From the NCBI GenBank assembly GCA_016844745.1, contig JAERMQ010000021.1, positions 1 to 64,000 on the forward strand: DNA of 64,000 nt. Direction: 5' to 3'. The notes below the pieces were generated by a model. That model was given only the letters and a program-made list of their open reading frames with translations. It was not told the DNA's origin and searched no databases. The position numbers were made by a program, and so were the translations under genes. Origin of the DNA: Ignavibacteria bacterium. GTDB lineage: Bacteria > Bacteroidota > Ignavibacteria > Kapaibacteriales > UBA2268. Below, in pieces: positions 25,560 to 33,669 of this stretch (position 1 is its first letter; each line of letters starts with the position of its first letter).

Positions 25560-27257
25560 TCAGACAGCCTCCACCACCCCATTTACTTTCACCTTCACTA
25601 CTTCAATCGCTTCCAAGCCTTCATTATCAACTGCTTTAACGGCAATATTGTGTATTCCGGGTTTGAATTTATGTGATTGGTTGCCTTCTTTGTCAAGCAT
25701 AATGCTTGCTTTGAACTTTTTTTCTTCTTCGCTGTATTCAAAATCCCATGAAAAGAACTCAATTCCGGCATCACTTGTGGCAATAGCTGTGAATTCAATT
25801 TCAGTCAAACCTTTTGTATCTTTGCTAAGCTGTTTAATTTCAATGGATAATTTTGGCTTTTTGGCTAAAGGCACAATTTCATCTACCTGCACAAGTTTAA
25901 TAATTATGTTATCTTCGTTTTTCAATCTTGCAACTTCCTGAACAGCTCCCTTGCCAAAACTAAAGGCTATGATATAACCGACAGGCAGATTTTGCTTTTG
26001 ATTTTTCTCGAAAAGTGTTTTGTCATATTGCCTTGCCGAAACAGAAAAGTTCTTTATTACATTAACACCTATATTTTCACTTTGTTTGACCTGAATTGGT
26101 GTGCCGTCACGCATTTTGCCGTCAGTGCCTTTATCGCCTCCTTTTTTACCGTGTGGGTTCCCTCCGAATCTTTCAATAATCCATTTTTCAAACTCGAACG
26201 GGTCCTGATTGAAAAGCTTCTCGTAGTCGTATTTATGAAGGAGCACAGTGAAATCAGCAGAGAATAAATTTTGCTGATTGTTCAATCTCATTTCAGAAAC
26301 CTTGATAGCCTGTACCGATTGGTCAATTCCGAGCCAATTTCTTTTTAATTTATCTGCTACGACAATAGTAGTTCCACCACCAACGAATGGGTCGAAGACA
26401 ATATCGCCTTCATTGGAAGAAGCAAGAATAATTCTTTCCAATAATTTTTCCGGTTTTTGAGTAGGGTAGCCGATTCGTTCATTTGATTGGGATTGAACAT
26501 TATTAATATCAATCCAAATATTCCCTAAAAGTAATCCTTTCTGTTCATTTAAATATCTAATAAGCCTTGGTCTTTTTGAAAAATCAAAACTTCCATCATG
26601 TTTCTTAGGGTAATAGATTTTCCCTTCATCATGTAATTTTTGCATTGTCTCTTTTTGAAATCTCCAACCTTTTTGAGGAAAGGGAAATCCTAACCAATCA
26701 TACATCATATTTGGTCTTGGGTTGGGGCTTGATATATCTGTTAATTGATAAAAACCCATTCCATCATTATCATTATAAGAATAAAATTTAGAAGAAATTT
26801 CATTATGATCAGAATATATGGGATAATATGTAAAATTATCAGTTTTTGTATAATACCAAATTGTATCAGTAAGAACAGCTAATTTCCTTTTTGCATCATT
26901 ATGTGCATTAGTTCGCTGCCAAATTATATCCCCACGAAAATTATGTTCTCCAAAAATTTTATTCAAAATATATACTTTGATTTCAGCGTTTGCATGCCAG
27001 TCGCAATGCAGAAAAATTGAACCGGTGGGTTTTAATAGTCTGTGCATTTCTGAAACTCGTTCCTTAAGCCATGCAATATAATGGTCAATGCCTCCGCTCC
27101 ATCTGTCTTCGAAAGAGCGGACTTCTCCTTTGTCTCCCCAAATAACTTCGTAATTCCGGTTACTGAAAAAAGGAGGGTCAAGATAGATTAAATCAATGGA
27201 TTCGGATTCCATTTTTCGCATTATTTCGAGATTATCACCAAGGATTAATTGATTCAT
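25560..27257 (-). CDS. DNA methyltransferase-nuclease fusion with PKD-like tail
   Basis: 565 residues. Residues 1-325 are a beta-class N6/N4 DNA methyltransferase: catalytic DPPF at 27-30 (LIYLDPPFFSNRNYE), then the SAM loop FDPFVGGGTT at 289-297 and NWLGIDQS. Residues ~355-455 look like an Mrr/PD-(D/E)xK nuclease: RFGGNPHGKKGGDKGTDG and PIQVKQSENIGV supply D and QxK. Residues ~490-560 read like a PKD/immunoglobulin-type domain (FFSWDFEYSE, GIHNIAVKAVDNEGLEAI). One protein may thus modify and cut DNA. The stop codon lies inside a TGTCTGAACC repeat. It precedes the Shedu gene by 21-72 bases. Confidence 0.82.
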   Translation of the reverse strand: MNQLILGDNLEIMRKMESESIDLIYLDPPFFSNRNYEVIWGDKGEVRSFEDRWSGGIDHYIAWLKERVSEMHRLLKPTGSIFLHCDWHANAEIKVYILNKIFGEHNFRGDIIWQRTNAHNDAKRKLAVLTDTIWYYTKTDNFTYYPIYSDHNEISSKFYSYNDNDGMGFYQLTDISSPNPRPNMMYDWLGFPFPQKGWRFQKETMQKLHDEGKIYYPKKHDGSFDFSKRPRLIRYLNEQKGLLLGNIWIDINNVQSQSNERIGYPTQKPEKLLERIILASSNEGDIVFDPFVGGGTTIVVADKLKRNWLGIDQSVQAIKVSEMRLNNQQNLFSADFTVLLHKYDYEKLFNQDPFEFEKWIIERFGGNPHGKKGGDKGTDGKMRDGTPIQVKQSENIGVNVIKNFSVSARQYDKTLFEKNQKQNLPVGYIIAFSFGKGAVQEVARLKNEDNIIIKLVQVDEIVPLAKKPKLSIEIKQLSKDTKGLTEIEFTAIATSDAGIEFFSWDFEYSEEEKKFKASIMLDKEGNQSHKFKPGIHNIAVKAVDNEGLEAIEVVKVKVNGVVEAV

Positions 27258-27295
27258 AATTGCAATTTAAGTAAATTTTGTTATCCTTAAAAAAA

Positions 27296-27520
27296 TTATT
27301 TTGTTTCAATATGCTCGATAAACTCTTTCTTTGATATATTCACCTGCTTTAATATACAAGACAGAGTGCTCTCAGGTATTTCCTTTTTATTCATTGGTAA
27401 AATCGTAATAATACCTTCATTATTCTTGTATTTTCCATGAGAACCTTTTTGAGACACAAAAGAATATCCAAGTAAATTTAATACTAATCCGATTTCCTTA
27501 CTTGAATACAATTTAGACAT
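27296..27520 (-). CDS. hicA: HicA mRNA interferase toxin
   Basis: 74 residues of the HicA family: a double-stranded-RNA-binding-like fold with the active-site histidine in KGSHGKYKN and a basic C-terminal segment. It cleaves mRNA when free. The ORF overlaps the end of hicB by 8 bases (antitoxin first). The last ~70 % is almost identical to the broken hicA at 34617-34851. It lies 38 bases before the methyltransferase fusion and may share its transcript. Confidence 0.88.
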   Translation of the reverse strand: MSKLYSSKEIGLVLNLLGYSFVSQKGSHGKYKNNEGIITILPMNKKEIPESTLSCILKQVNISKKEFIEHIETK

Positions 27521-27719
27521 GTAACAATTCCCTTCCTAACATGATTTGTTCTATCTGCACGGGATTAATATTTTCATTTTCATAGTAAAGCTCAACTGCT
27601 TCTTTTAAATTGGAAACTGCCTCATCAATCGTATCTCCAAAAGTACCGACATTTACATTGATGCACTGCGAAACATAGTAGTTCCCTTCCTTCCAGACGA
27701 GATAATCATAAGTTTTCAT
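27513..27719 (-). CDS. hicB: HicB antitoxin
   Basis: 68 residues with the HicB pseudo-RNase-H fold pattern: YLVWKEGNYYVSQCINVNV then GDTIDEAVSNLKEAVELYYE. It lacks an added DNA-binding domain at the end, so it is a short HicB. It neutralises HicA by direct binding. It is the first gene of the minus-strand run hicB-hicA-MTase fusion-Shedu-adenine methylase. The second copy is at 34418-34624. Confidence 0.88.
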   Translation of the reverse strand: MKTYDYLVWKEGNYYVSQCINVNVGTFGDTIDEAVSNLKEAVELYYENENINPVQIEQIMLGRELLHV

Positions 27720-27831
27720 AATTTCCTATATCAATCAATTTTCAAAATTTTCTTACTTAAAATAAACGACGTTTCAATTCTAAATTATTTTTTTCCATTA
27801 TCTTCAATCAAAAAATGGCACCTATCTCAAC

Positions 27832-28005
27832 AAAGAGAAACCCCCTAACCCCCTTTGAAAAAGTGGGAACAAATAATTCCCCCTTTTTCAAAGGGGGTTA
27901 GGGGGTTTCTCTTGAAATTGTCATTTTTTATTTTTATTATGCTACGTATTTTTAAGTTCAGAATGACAATCCTGCATTTTATATAATTTTTCAGAGGTCT
28001 CATAA
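27832..28005. repeat. Palindromic repeat, AAACCCCCTAACCCCC family
   Basis: Arms GAGAAACCCCCTAACCCCC and GGGGGTTAGGGGGTTTCTC, followed by TTGAAATTGTCATTTTTTAT and a 3' tail ending TTTTTCAGAGGTCTCAT. The tail matches the one after the copy near 13.38 kb, so the mobile unit is longer than the palindrome itself. No coding content in the gap 27720-28057. Confidence 0.7.
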
Positions 28006-28057
28006 AGTAATTGTTTTTTATAACTATTATAATATTAATTTCTTCCTTTACATTTCC

Positions 28058-31000
28058 CTACCTCATATAAAACAACTCCCTTGCAATCGAGCCATACTCA
28101 GTTTTAAGTTTAATGAAGTATAAGCCGGAATTAATAATGCCAGCCTGCCAATCGAAAGTATGTTCGCCGGCAGATAATTCTCCTGTAAATATAACGGCGA
28201 CTTCCCGACCTAATAAATCATATACAGAAAGGCGCACTAAACATTGCTTCTTCAATCCGAAGCGAATTGTGCAACTCTCGGAAAAAGGATTGGGTTGTAT
28301 TACCAAATAACCTTCCGAAGGTTCGTAACCTTCCGAAGGTTCATTGACTTCGGAAATATTATTCGTAGTAAATGACCATGCAGGCGACCAAGCGCTCGAA
28401 CCGCCGTCGTTATTTCCCCGCACATGCCAGTAATGCTTCGTCAGGGTTTTCAGTTCTTTTGTAACATTTGCGCTGCGGAGCGGTGAATGTAGTTTCTCGA
28501 AAACGACATTGGAAAAAGCGGCATCGGTTGCTATCTGGGCATCGTAGGTAGTTGCCAATAGCGAGGAAGCCCATTTTATTTGTGGCGTTGTAGCAATATC
28601 AATGGCATTGTCGGCAGGGGATGTTGGCACGGGTATATTAGGAAGTCCGAGGGTTGTGAAACTCCATACAGCCGACCAGGGACCGCGAACTCCGGCATTG
28701 GTTCCGCATACCCGCCAATAATATTTCGTTGCCGGCTTCAAAGGATTTGTCAATACGAATATCTTTACATTTAAACTTTTATATTCCACATCAATAACTG
28801 AGAAATCGGGACTTAGGGAGAATTGCAAATCAAAACGATTCGTGTATCCATAAGATGTTGAATAAGTTACATCGCTCCACTGCAATTGTGTCTTTGCGGA
28901 AATATTTGTTGTATCTTTCGCAGGGTATATTAAATTCGGTGCAGTCGGCAGAGGTACCCCGACAATAAATGACCATGCCGATGACCAAATTGTTGAATCC
29001 GTATTCTCGTAACCCTTTATTCGCCAGTAAAATATTTTATTTCTATCGCTTAATGCAAATTTATAAGTGTATTCATTTGCTGCAATTTCTTTTTCATTTA
29101 CTAATAAAGAATCGAATTTTGATGTTTTTGATATTTGTATAATATACTTTGAATTCGTAGATGATTTTGTCCATGTAAATTTCTGTACAGTATCGATATT
29201 TATTTTAAGATTCTGTGGGTCAACCGGCGATGGAGTAGTTTGATATGTTGCAATGGCAGGTTTCCTATATGGGACTTTATATCTCTTATTAACTTCAATC
29301 CCTTTGATGATATTATTTTTCCCATTTGGATATGTGACAACCACACTATCAATAGTGGTTACATTGCCAAGCCCGAAATGCAGCTCGAAGGAGTTTTGTG
29401 TGCATTGCGAACCTGAAATACTTCCCATCAAATCGCGATAGTAAAGTTTTCCCTGAGCATAAACTTTTATCTTACTTCCCAGAGCATCCATCGAAACATT
29501 ATCATTCGGGCTTCCAACCAACCGGAAAGCGAGCCAGTTGCCTTTGCGTGGGATGTCATTTCGGAAAAGCTTAACTCCCTCCCAACCGCTGCATACTACG
29601 AGGTCAAGGTCGCCGTCGTGGTCGAAGTCAGTTCTTGCTGCATTCCACGGTCCATGCACAACCGAGCCGAAAAGCCAGGTAACATCTTTTAATTTAAAAT
29701 CCTGTGCGCCCTCATTAAGGTAAATATGGGCTTCGCGACGAGGTTCGCTGCTGCTTTGAGCTGTGTAGGAGATCTGCCCGTGCCATATATCAAGCCAGCC
29801 GTCCAAATCTAAATCTGCAAAGCACACACCTGCATTCATTTCGAAGAACTTCAATCCCATCGCCTGATGCATTTCAGTAAAGGTGTAATTCGGCTTGCCG
29901 TTGTTTTTAAATATTAATGAAGGATTCGAATACATTGCCCGCCAGTCGGGATGTCCGAGATTACCGACGAATAAATCAGGCAGTCCGTCGTTTGTGAAAT
30001 CTGCCCATTCGCTACCCATGCCATGTCCGAAAACTCCTGCTTCACCCGATGGAGTTGTGACTCCCTGAACGCCGGTTTCAGCGCCAACTTCCCTGAATGT
30101 ACCGCTTACGGTATTCATGTAAAGATTATCCTTAACCAATCTGTAATTTGCAACGAAAATATCAGTTTTATTATCCTGGTTGTAATCGCAAGCACCAGCG
30201 CCATAGCAATCGTAGTATCCGAACCATTGCCCGTTTCCTGCGCTGAACGGCTCTCCTGCGGCAATTCCGGCGCTTTGAGTAACGCAACTGAATTTTCCAT
30301 CCGTACCTTGCAGCCAGAGCTGGTCTGGGAAATATCGTTCGTTTGAATTACCCTGGGCATCGTTGTATCCAACCCGGTTATTGGCAAAGAAAATATCATC
30401 CCGCCCGTCACCGTTAGCATCCAACCAGAGCGGAGTTGTACAGGGATATGGATTTGGTATCGAATCCTGGTCGTATCTGCCGGCAACATTGAAATCCTTT
30501 CCGGGGCTTGGGTAAGGTGTTTTGAACACATCTTTATTTTTCTGAGCTGTGAAAGTACCGTTGCCGTTATTGCGATAAATCACGCTTTGATTAACTAACA
30601 TATTTGTATTTTGATTATAGGCTCCTCCGTTATTTGCATATATATCAATAAAACCGTCGTTATCGAAATCAGCCCAGCTTGTCGTACCGGCTACTACATT
30701 GAATTGCGAATTTACATTTTTGTAAGTACCATTGCCATTATTCTGAAAGAACCAGCCACCGATTGCAATATCATCCCAGCCGTCATTGTTCCAATCTACA
30801 ATGCTGACATTGCCGGATTTAATCAAATTTCCGCTGCCATCGACCAAACCTATTTGCTTAGTAATATCCGTCAGTACCGGAGCAGGAGGCGCTTGCGAAG
30901 TTGAATCTAATGGGAAATCATACATTACTAAAAGACGCACCATGAAATCCGCTTCAGCATAATAATACTGACCGGGTCCACCAAGTGAGTTAGTTTGATT

Positions 31001-31471
31001 CGGATTCATTCGCCACGAACGTGCTGGTGTTGATAGACTATTATTATCTAATCCAAACCAAGGTCCATCCTGCTTGAGTGTATGCTCCACCCAGATGCGG
31101 TCGTAACCGTCTGAGCGCAATCCTTCCACTTTGATATAGCGCCAGCCCGGCTTACCGTCGTAATCAAATTCAATGGGAGGAATTAAAGTATTATAAGATG
31201 AGCACCATAGTGTTGGTGGGACAGAGCCTTCCGAAGGGTCTCCAACAACGAAGATTGTTTCTGTACCTGGTGTTGTTCCGGCGAAGTAAATCTGCAACTC
31301 GATAACATTGCAGGGACCGTCGGGAATAAGGCAAACATATTCTTCCCAATCGGGGCGCTGAGTGTAGGAAGTCAGGGCAGTGCCGTTATCGTTTTTCACG
31401 ATAATGTTCTGAGAAAATATTGATATTGAGGCAAGCAAGAAGAATGCAAGAATGGCAAGGATTTTACTCAT
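28058..31471 (-). CDS. Secreted FG-GAP/ASPIC-UnbV protein with FN3 repeats and T9SS tail
   Basis: 1137 residues with a signal peptide (residues 1-20). The middle (~200-640) has VCBS/FG-GAP beta-propeller repeats with calcium-like loops DWNNDGWDD, DFDNDGFID, DANGDGRDD, DYNQDNKTD, DLDLDGWLD and DFDHDGDLD. An ASPIC/UnbV domain follows (NWLAFRLVGSPND, FGLGNVTTIDSVVVTYPNGK). Three FN3-like repeats (YWRVCGTNAGVRGPWSAVW and relatives) precede a Por sorting domain (VIQPNPFSESCTIRF ... NSGLYFIKLKT). A tandem EPSEGY-EPSEGY lies just before the tail. Secretion via T9SS and calcium binding are family inferences; the biological role is unknown, perhaps adhesion or glycan binding. Confidence 0.88.
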   Translation of the reverse strand: MSKILAILAFFLLASISIFSQNIIVKNDNGTALTSYTQRPDWEEYVCLIPDGPCNVIELQIYFAGTTPGTETIFVVGDPSEGSVPPTLWCSSYNTLIPPIEFDYDGKPGWRYIKVEGLRSDGYDRIWVEHTLKQDGPWFGLDNNSLSTPARSWRMNPNQTNSLGGPGQYYYAEADFMVRLLVMYDFPLDSTSQAPPAPVLTDITKQIGLVDGSGNLIKSGNVSIVDWNNDGWDDIAIGGWFFQNNGNGTYKNVNSQFNVVAGTTSWADFDNDGFIDIYANNGGAYNQNTNMLVNQSVIYRNNGNGTFTAQKNKDVFKTPYPSPGKDFNVAGRYDQDSIPNPYPCTTPLWLDANGDGRDDIFFANNRVGYNDAQGNSNERYFPDQLWLQGTDGKFSCVTQSAGIAAGEPFSAGNGQWFGYYDCYGAGACDYNQDNKTDIFVANYRLVKDNLYMNTVSGTFREVGAETGVQGVTTPSGEAGVFGHGMGSEWADFTNDGLPDLFVGNLGHPDWRAMYSNPSLIFKNNGKPNYTFTEMHQAMGLKFFEMNAGVCFADLDLDGWLDIWHGQISYTAQSSSEPRREAHIYLNEGAQDFKLKDVTWLFGSVVHGPWNAARTDFDHDGDLDLVVCSGWEGVKLFRNDIPRKGNWLAFRLVGSPNDNVSMDALGSKIKVYAQGKLYYRDLMGSISGSQCTQNSFELHFGLGNVTTIDSVVVTYPNGKNNIIKGIEVNKRYKVPYRKPAIATYQTTPSPVDPQNLKINIDTVQKFTWTKSSTNSKYIIQISKTSKFDSLLVNEKEIAANEYTYKFALSDRNKIFYWRIKGYENTDSTIWSSAWSFIVGVPLPTAPNLIYPAKDTTNISAKTQLQWSDVTYSTSYGYTNRFDLQFSLSPDFSVIDVEYKSLNVKIFVLTNPLKPATKYYWRVCGTNAGVRGPWSAVWSFTTLGLPNIPVPTSPADNAIDIATTPQIKWASSLLATTYDAQIATDAAFSNVVFEKLHSPLRSANVTKELKTLTKHYWHVRGNNDGGSSAWSPAWSFTTNNISEVNEPSEGYEPSEGYLVIQPNPFSESCTIRFGLKKQCLVRLSVYDLLGREVAVIFTGELSAGEHTFDWQAGIINSGLYFIKLKTEYGSIARELFYMR

Positions 31472-31560
31472 TTCAGAACTTTCAAATTATTTCAAATATA
31501 GTTTACTAACTTACAAAATAATTCAGAAAAATTCGGATGGAAAATTCAACTTCCAGCCAT

Positions 31561-31635
31561 ACCATCGACTTCGTCGCTAACATGGCAAGTTTGATTCCCA
31601 TCCTATCGCTGCAAGAGATAGAATGGGTGGAAAAA
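31561..31635. repeat. Hairpin repeat CCCATCCTATC...GATAGAATGGG
   Basis: CGACTTCGTCGCTAACATGGC is followed by CCCATCCTATC and GATAGAATGGG, which pair around a 9-nt loop. A second copy of the whole 75-bp unit is at 32277-32352. The two copies bracket the toxin-antitoxin pair between them. Confidence 0.7.
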
Positions 31636-31641
31636 GAGAAG

Positions 31642-31926
31642 TTAAATCAACCTTTTTACATGGATAACATCGAAGACTATGATTTCATTCTTTATTTCTT
31701 TATAAACAAAAATGTAATTCTTTTCAAAAACAGCACGACGAAACTCTTTGAAGGCTAATTTTGGAAATCTGCATATCGGATATTTTTCGGAAAAGACTGT
31801 ATGGGATTCTCCAAAAGCAATTAATCTTTCATTGAATTTGTCGGCAGAAATTGGAAATCCCTGCATTTCAATGAAAAGAAGAGCAATTATTGATTCTTGA
31901 GCTTTCTTTTTCCAGATGACTTTTAT
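31642..31926 (-). pseudogene. RelE/ParE-type toxin lacking a standard start codon
   Basis: The frame reads KVIWKKKAQESIIALLFIEM, then FPISADKF and, at the end, EKNYIFVYKEIKNEIIVFDV, which fits a full-length ParE-like toxin (about 94 residues). However, its only possible full-length start is an ATA at 31924-31926, directly overlapping the antitoxin stop TAA; the first ATG (31864-31866) would remove the first 20 residues. A typical TA overlap is ATGA; a single G-to-A change would turn it into ATAA, leaving the antitoxin stop intact and removing the toxin start. Silent or poorly translated toxin is inferred. Initiation at ATA cannot be ruled out. Confidence 0.75.
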
Positions 31927-32201
31927 TTATTGGCTCGATATTTAGCAAGTTCTTCCTTAGCGAACATTCTGACTTCTTGGCTTGTATATCGTCCTTCATC
32001 AGTATCATATTCATTTATACGGGTTTCAAGTTCGGCTTCTGTTGCTGGTCTGCCTGGGCGCGCCCAATCATCGTCCGTAAGTGGCTGCTGCTCATTATTA
32101 TTTCCAAATCTTACGGATTTAACATATTTGAGATTTTTTGCTAATGCTGCAAAATTAGAAGCATTTCTTTTATTGTTTATTTCAATTGTTATAGTTTCCA
32201 T
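31923..32201 (-). CDS. Antitoxin partner of the ParE-like toxin
   Basis: 92 residues, with no family I can name with confidence. It opens METITIEINNKRNASNFAAL and continues with a polar middle (GNNNEQQPLTDDDWARPGRP) and a helical end (SQEVRMFAKEELAKYR). Antitoxins of this shape have an N-terminal beta-strand/DNA-binding part and a disordered toxin-binding tail. It is directly upstream of the ParE-like toxin gene with a 4-base overlap of reading frames, so the role follows from position. Confidence 0.6.
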   Translation of the reverse strand: METITIEINNKRNASNFAALAKNLKYVKSVRFGNNNEQQPLTDDDWARPGRPATEAELETRINEYDTDEGRYTSQEVRMFAKEELAKYRANK

Positions 32202-32276
32202 ATTATTCGAACCATTTTAAAAGAAGTAAAATTACAAAAAATATTGAAAAATTGAATTATTTAATTTTCACGACTT

Positions 32277-32352
32277 ACTCTCGACTTCGTCGATAGGATG
32301 GCATAATTTTATACCCATCCTATTGCTGCAAGCAATAGAATGGGTGGAAAGG
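32277..32352. repeat. Hairpin repeat CCCATCCTATT...AATAGAATGGG
   Basis: Second copy of the unit at 31561-31635, with compensatory change in the stem (CCCATCCTATT pairs with AATAGAATGGG where copy 1 has CCCATCCTATC with GATAGAATGGG). It shares the leading CGACTTCGTCG. It lies in the promoter region of the T9SS gene at 32425. Confidence 0.7.
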
Positions 32353-32424
32353 GGAAATATTAATTGCTTTTATCGATTTAATTTTGTAATTTTCATATCT
32401 ATTATTTTATAATTTCGGAGCATC

Positions 32425-33660
32425 ATGAAAAACTTATTACATATCATTACTTTCTTCATGTTAATGTTTAATTTATCCTTCTCCCAGTGGGTGGAAATGA
32501 ATAAAGGTATAATAGCCGGAGTCGGGAATTTCAAAGGATTTACCTCACAAAATAAAATTATCTATGTTGGCACGGAAGGCGGCGTATTTAATTCGACCGA
32601 CTACGGAGCAAATTGGAGGCTTGGCGTTACGGGTATGATTAGCTCGGACGTTCGTGCTATGGACGTAATGGGTAATAAGATTTTTGCTGCAACAAGCGGA
32701 GGAGGCGTTTATGTATCGACAAATAAAGGAGCATCCTGGAAAGAAACGAATAAAGGAATGTTAAATACCTCTGCAAATAGTCTGTCCATAAGAGGTAACT
32801 ATATTTACTGTGCAACTTATAGCGGAGTTCATGTTTCAAAGGACAGTGCGCTTTCTTGGGAGCCTTCAAATAAAGGTCTCACAAGCCCCGATATTTCGGT
32901 TGTTTATGCATTCAATAATCAAGTAATTGCATCGACAAGCAAGACCGGCGCATACATTTCAGATGATAACGGCTCTAATTGGAATAAAATCGAAAGCATT
33001 AATTCCAACCTTAATGTTTCAGCAATAACGAATATTGATAATCACTTATTCTTCGGTACATTAGAAGACGGTGTATATTATTCCAATGATAATGGTACAA
33101 CCGTAACAGCAAGAAATAAAAGTTTGGAAAACGATATGGTCAAATGCTTTGCCGTATATAAGATTTATCTCTTTGCAGGAATTACTGATAAAGGCGTATT
33201 TGTTTCTTCAGATAACGGTATTTCGTGGAAGGGAATCAATACCGGACTAACGGACAAATCAATCGTTTCGCTGTATGTTATGGATAATTATCTATTTGCC
33301 GGTACGGGTAAAACCATTTACAGGACATTATTATCAGACTTTGTCAATGATGTGGAAGAAAAATCGAATATTTCAGATGATAAGGATTTTATAATTTCGC
33401 CAAATCCGGCATGTGATTATATTGAAATATCATTGTATGGGGTAGGGGGTCAGGGAACGGGGAACAGGGAAAAAGGAACAGACCCCCGCCCCCCGCCCCC
33501 AGCCCCCAGGTATATTTCAATCTACAATTCTCTTGGTGAGTGTGTTATGAATAATCGAATTATTTCAGCAGAATCTCGGCGTATAGTTATTTCACAATTA
33601 CCATTAGGAGTATATTTACTTAGATTAGGTAAGGATACAAAGATGTTTGTGAAAGAATGA
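32425..33660 (+). CDS. Secreted BNR-type beta-propeller with T9SS tail
   Basis: 411 residues with a signal peptide (residues 1-20, ending LSFSQW). Residues ~25-305 are seven or so blades of the BNR/Asp-box type (STDYGANWRLGV, STNKGASWKETN, SKDSALSWEPSN, SDDNGSNWNKIE, SSDNGISWKGIN). The C-terminus from ~FIISPNPACDYIEISL is a Por sorting domain. A glycine/proline-rich insert, residues ~338-362 (GGQGTGNREKGTD..PPPP), interrupts the sorting domain between strands. The propeller is of the kind found in sialidases and cell-surface proteins; catalytic residues are not evident. Closely related in design to 34958-37408. Confidence 0.82.
   Translation: MKNLLHIITFFMLMFNLSFSQWVEMNKGIIAGVGNFKGFTSQNKIIYVGTEGGVFNSTDYGANWRLGVTGMISSDVRAMDVMGNKIFAATSGGGVYVSTNKGASWKETNKGMLNTSANSLSIRGNYIYCATYSGVHVSKDSALSWEPSNKGLTSPDISVVYAFNNQVIASTSKTGAYISDDNGSNWNKIESINSNLNVSAITNIDNHLFFGTLEDGVYYSNDNGTTVTARNKSLENDMVKCFAVYKIYLFAGITDKGVFVSSDNGISWKGINTGLTDKSIVSLYVMDNYLFAGTGKTIYRTLLSDFVNDVEEKSNISDDKDFIISPNPACDYIEISLYGVGGQGTGNREKGTDPRPPPPAPRYISIYNSLGECVMNNRIISAESRRIVISQLPLGVYLLRLGKDTKMFVKE
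33438..33511 (+). repeat. G/C-rich palindromic insert inside a coding sequence
   Basis: GGGGTAGGGGGTCAGGGAAC and later GACCCCCGCCCCCCGCCCCC form an inverted repeat with runs of G and then C, quite unlike the surrounding AT-rich gene. It keeps the frame and adds ~25 residues to the T9SS domain of the gene at 32425. The G-tracts could form a quadruplex. Confidence 0.75.
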
Positions 33661-33669
33661 AAACAAGGA

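Noticed and set aside
31537-31758. Plus-strand ORF of 73 codons opposite the ParE-like toxin
   Set aside because: It overlaps a repeat and the toxin in antisense; the minus-strand reading has the family signature.
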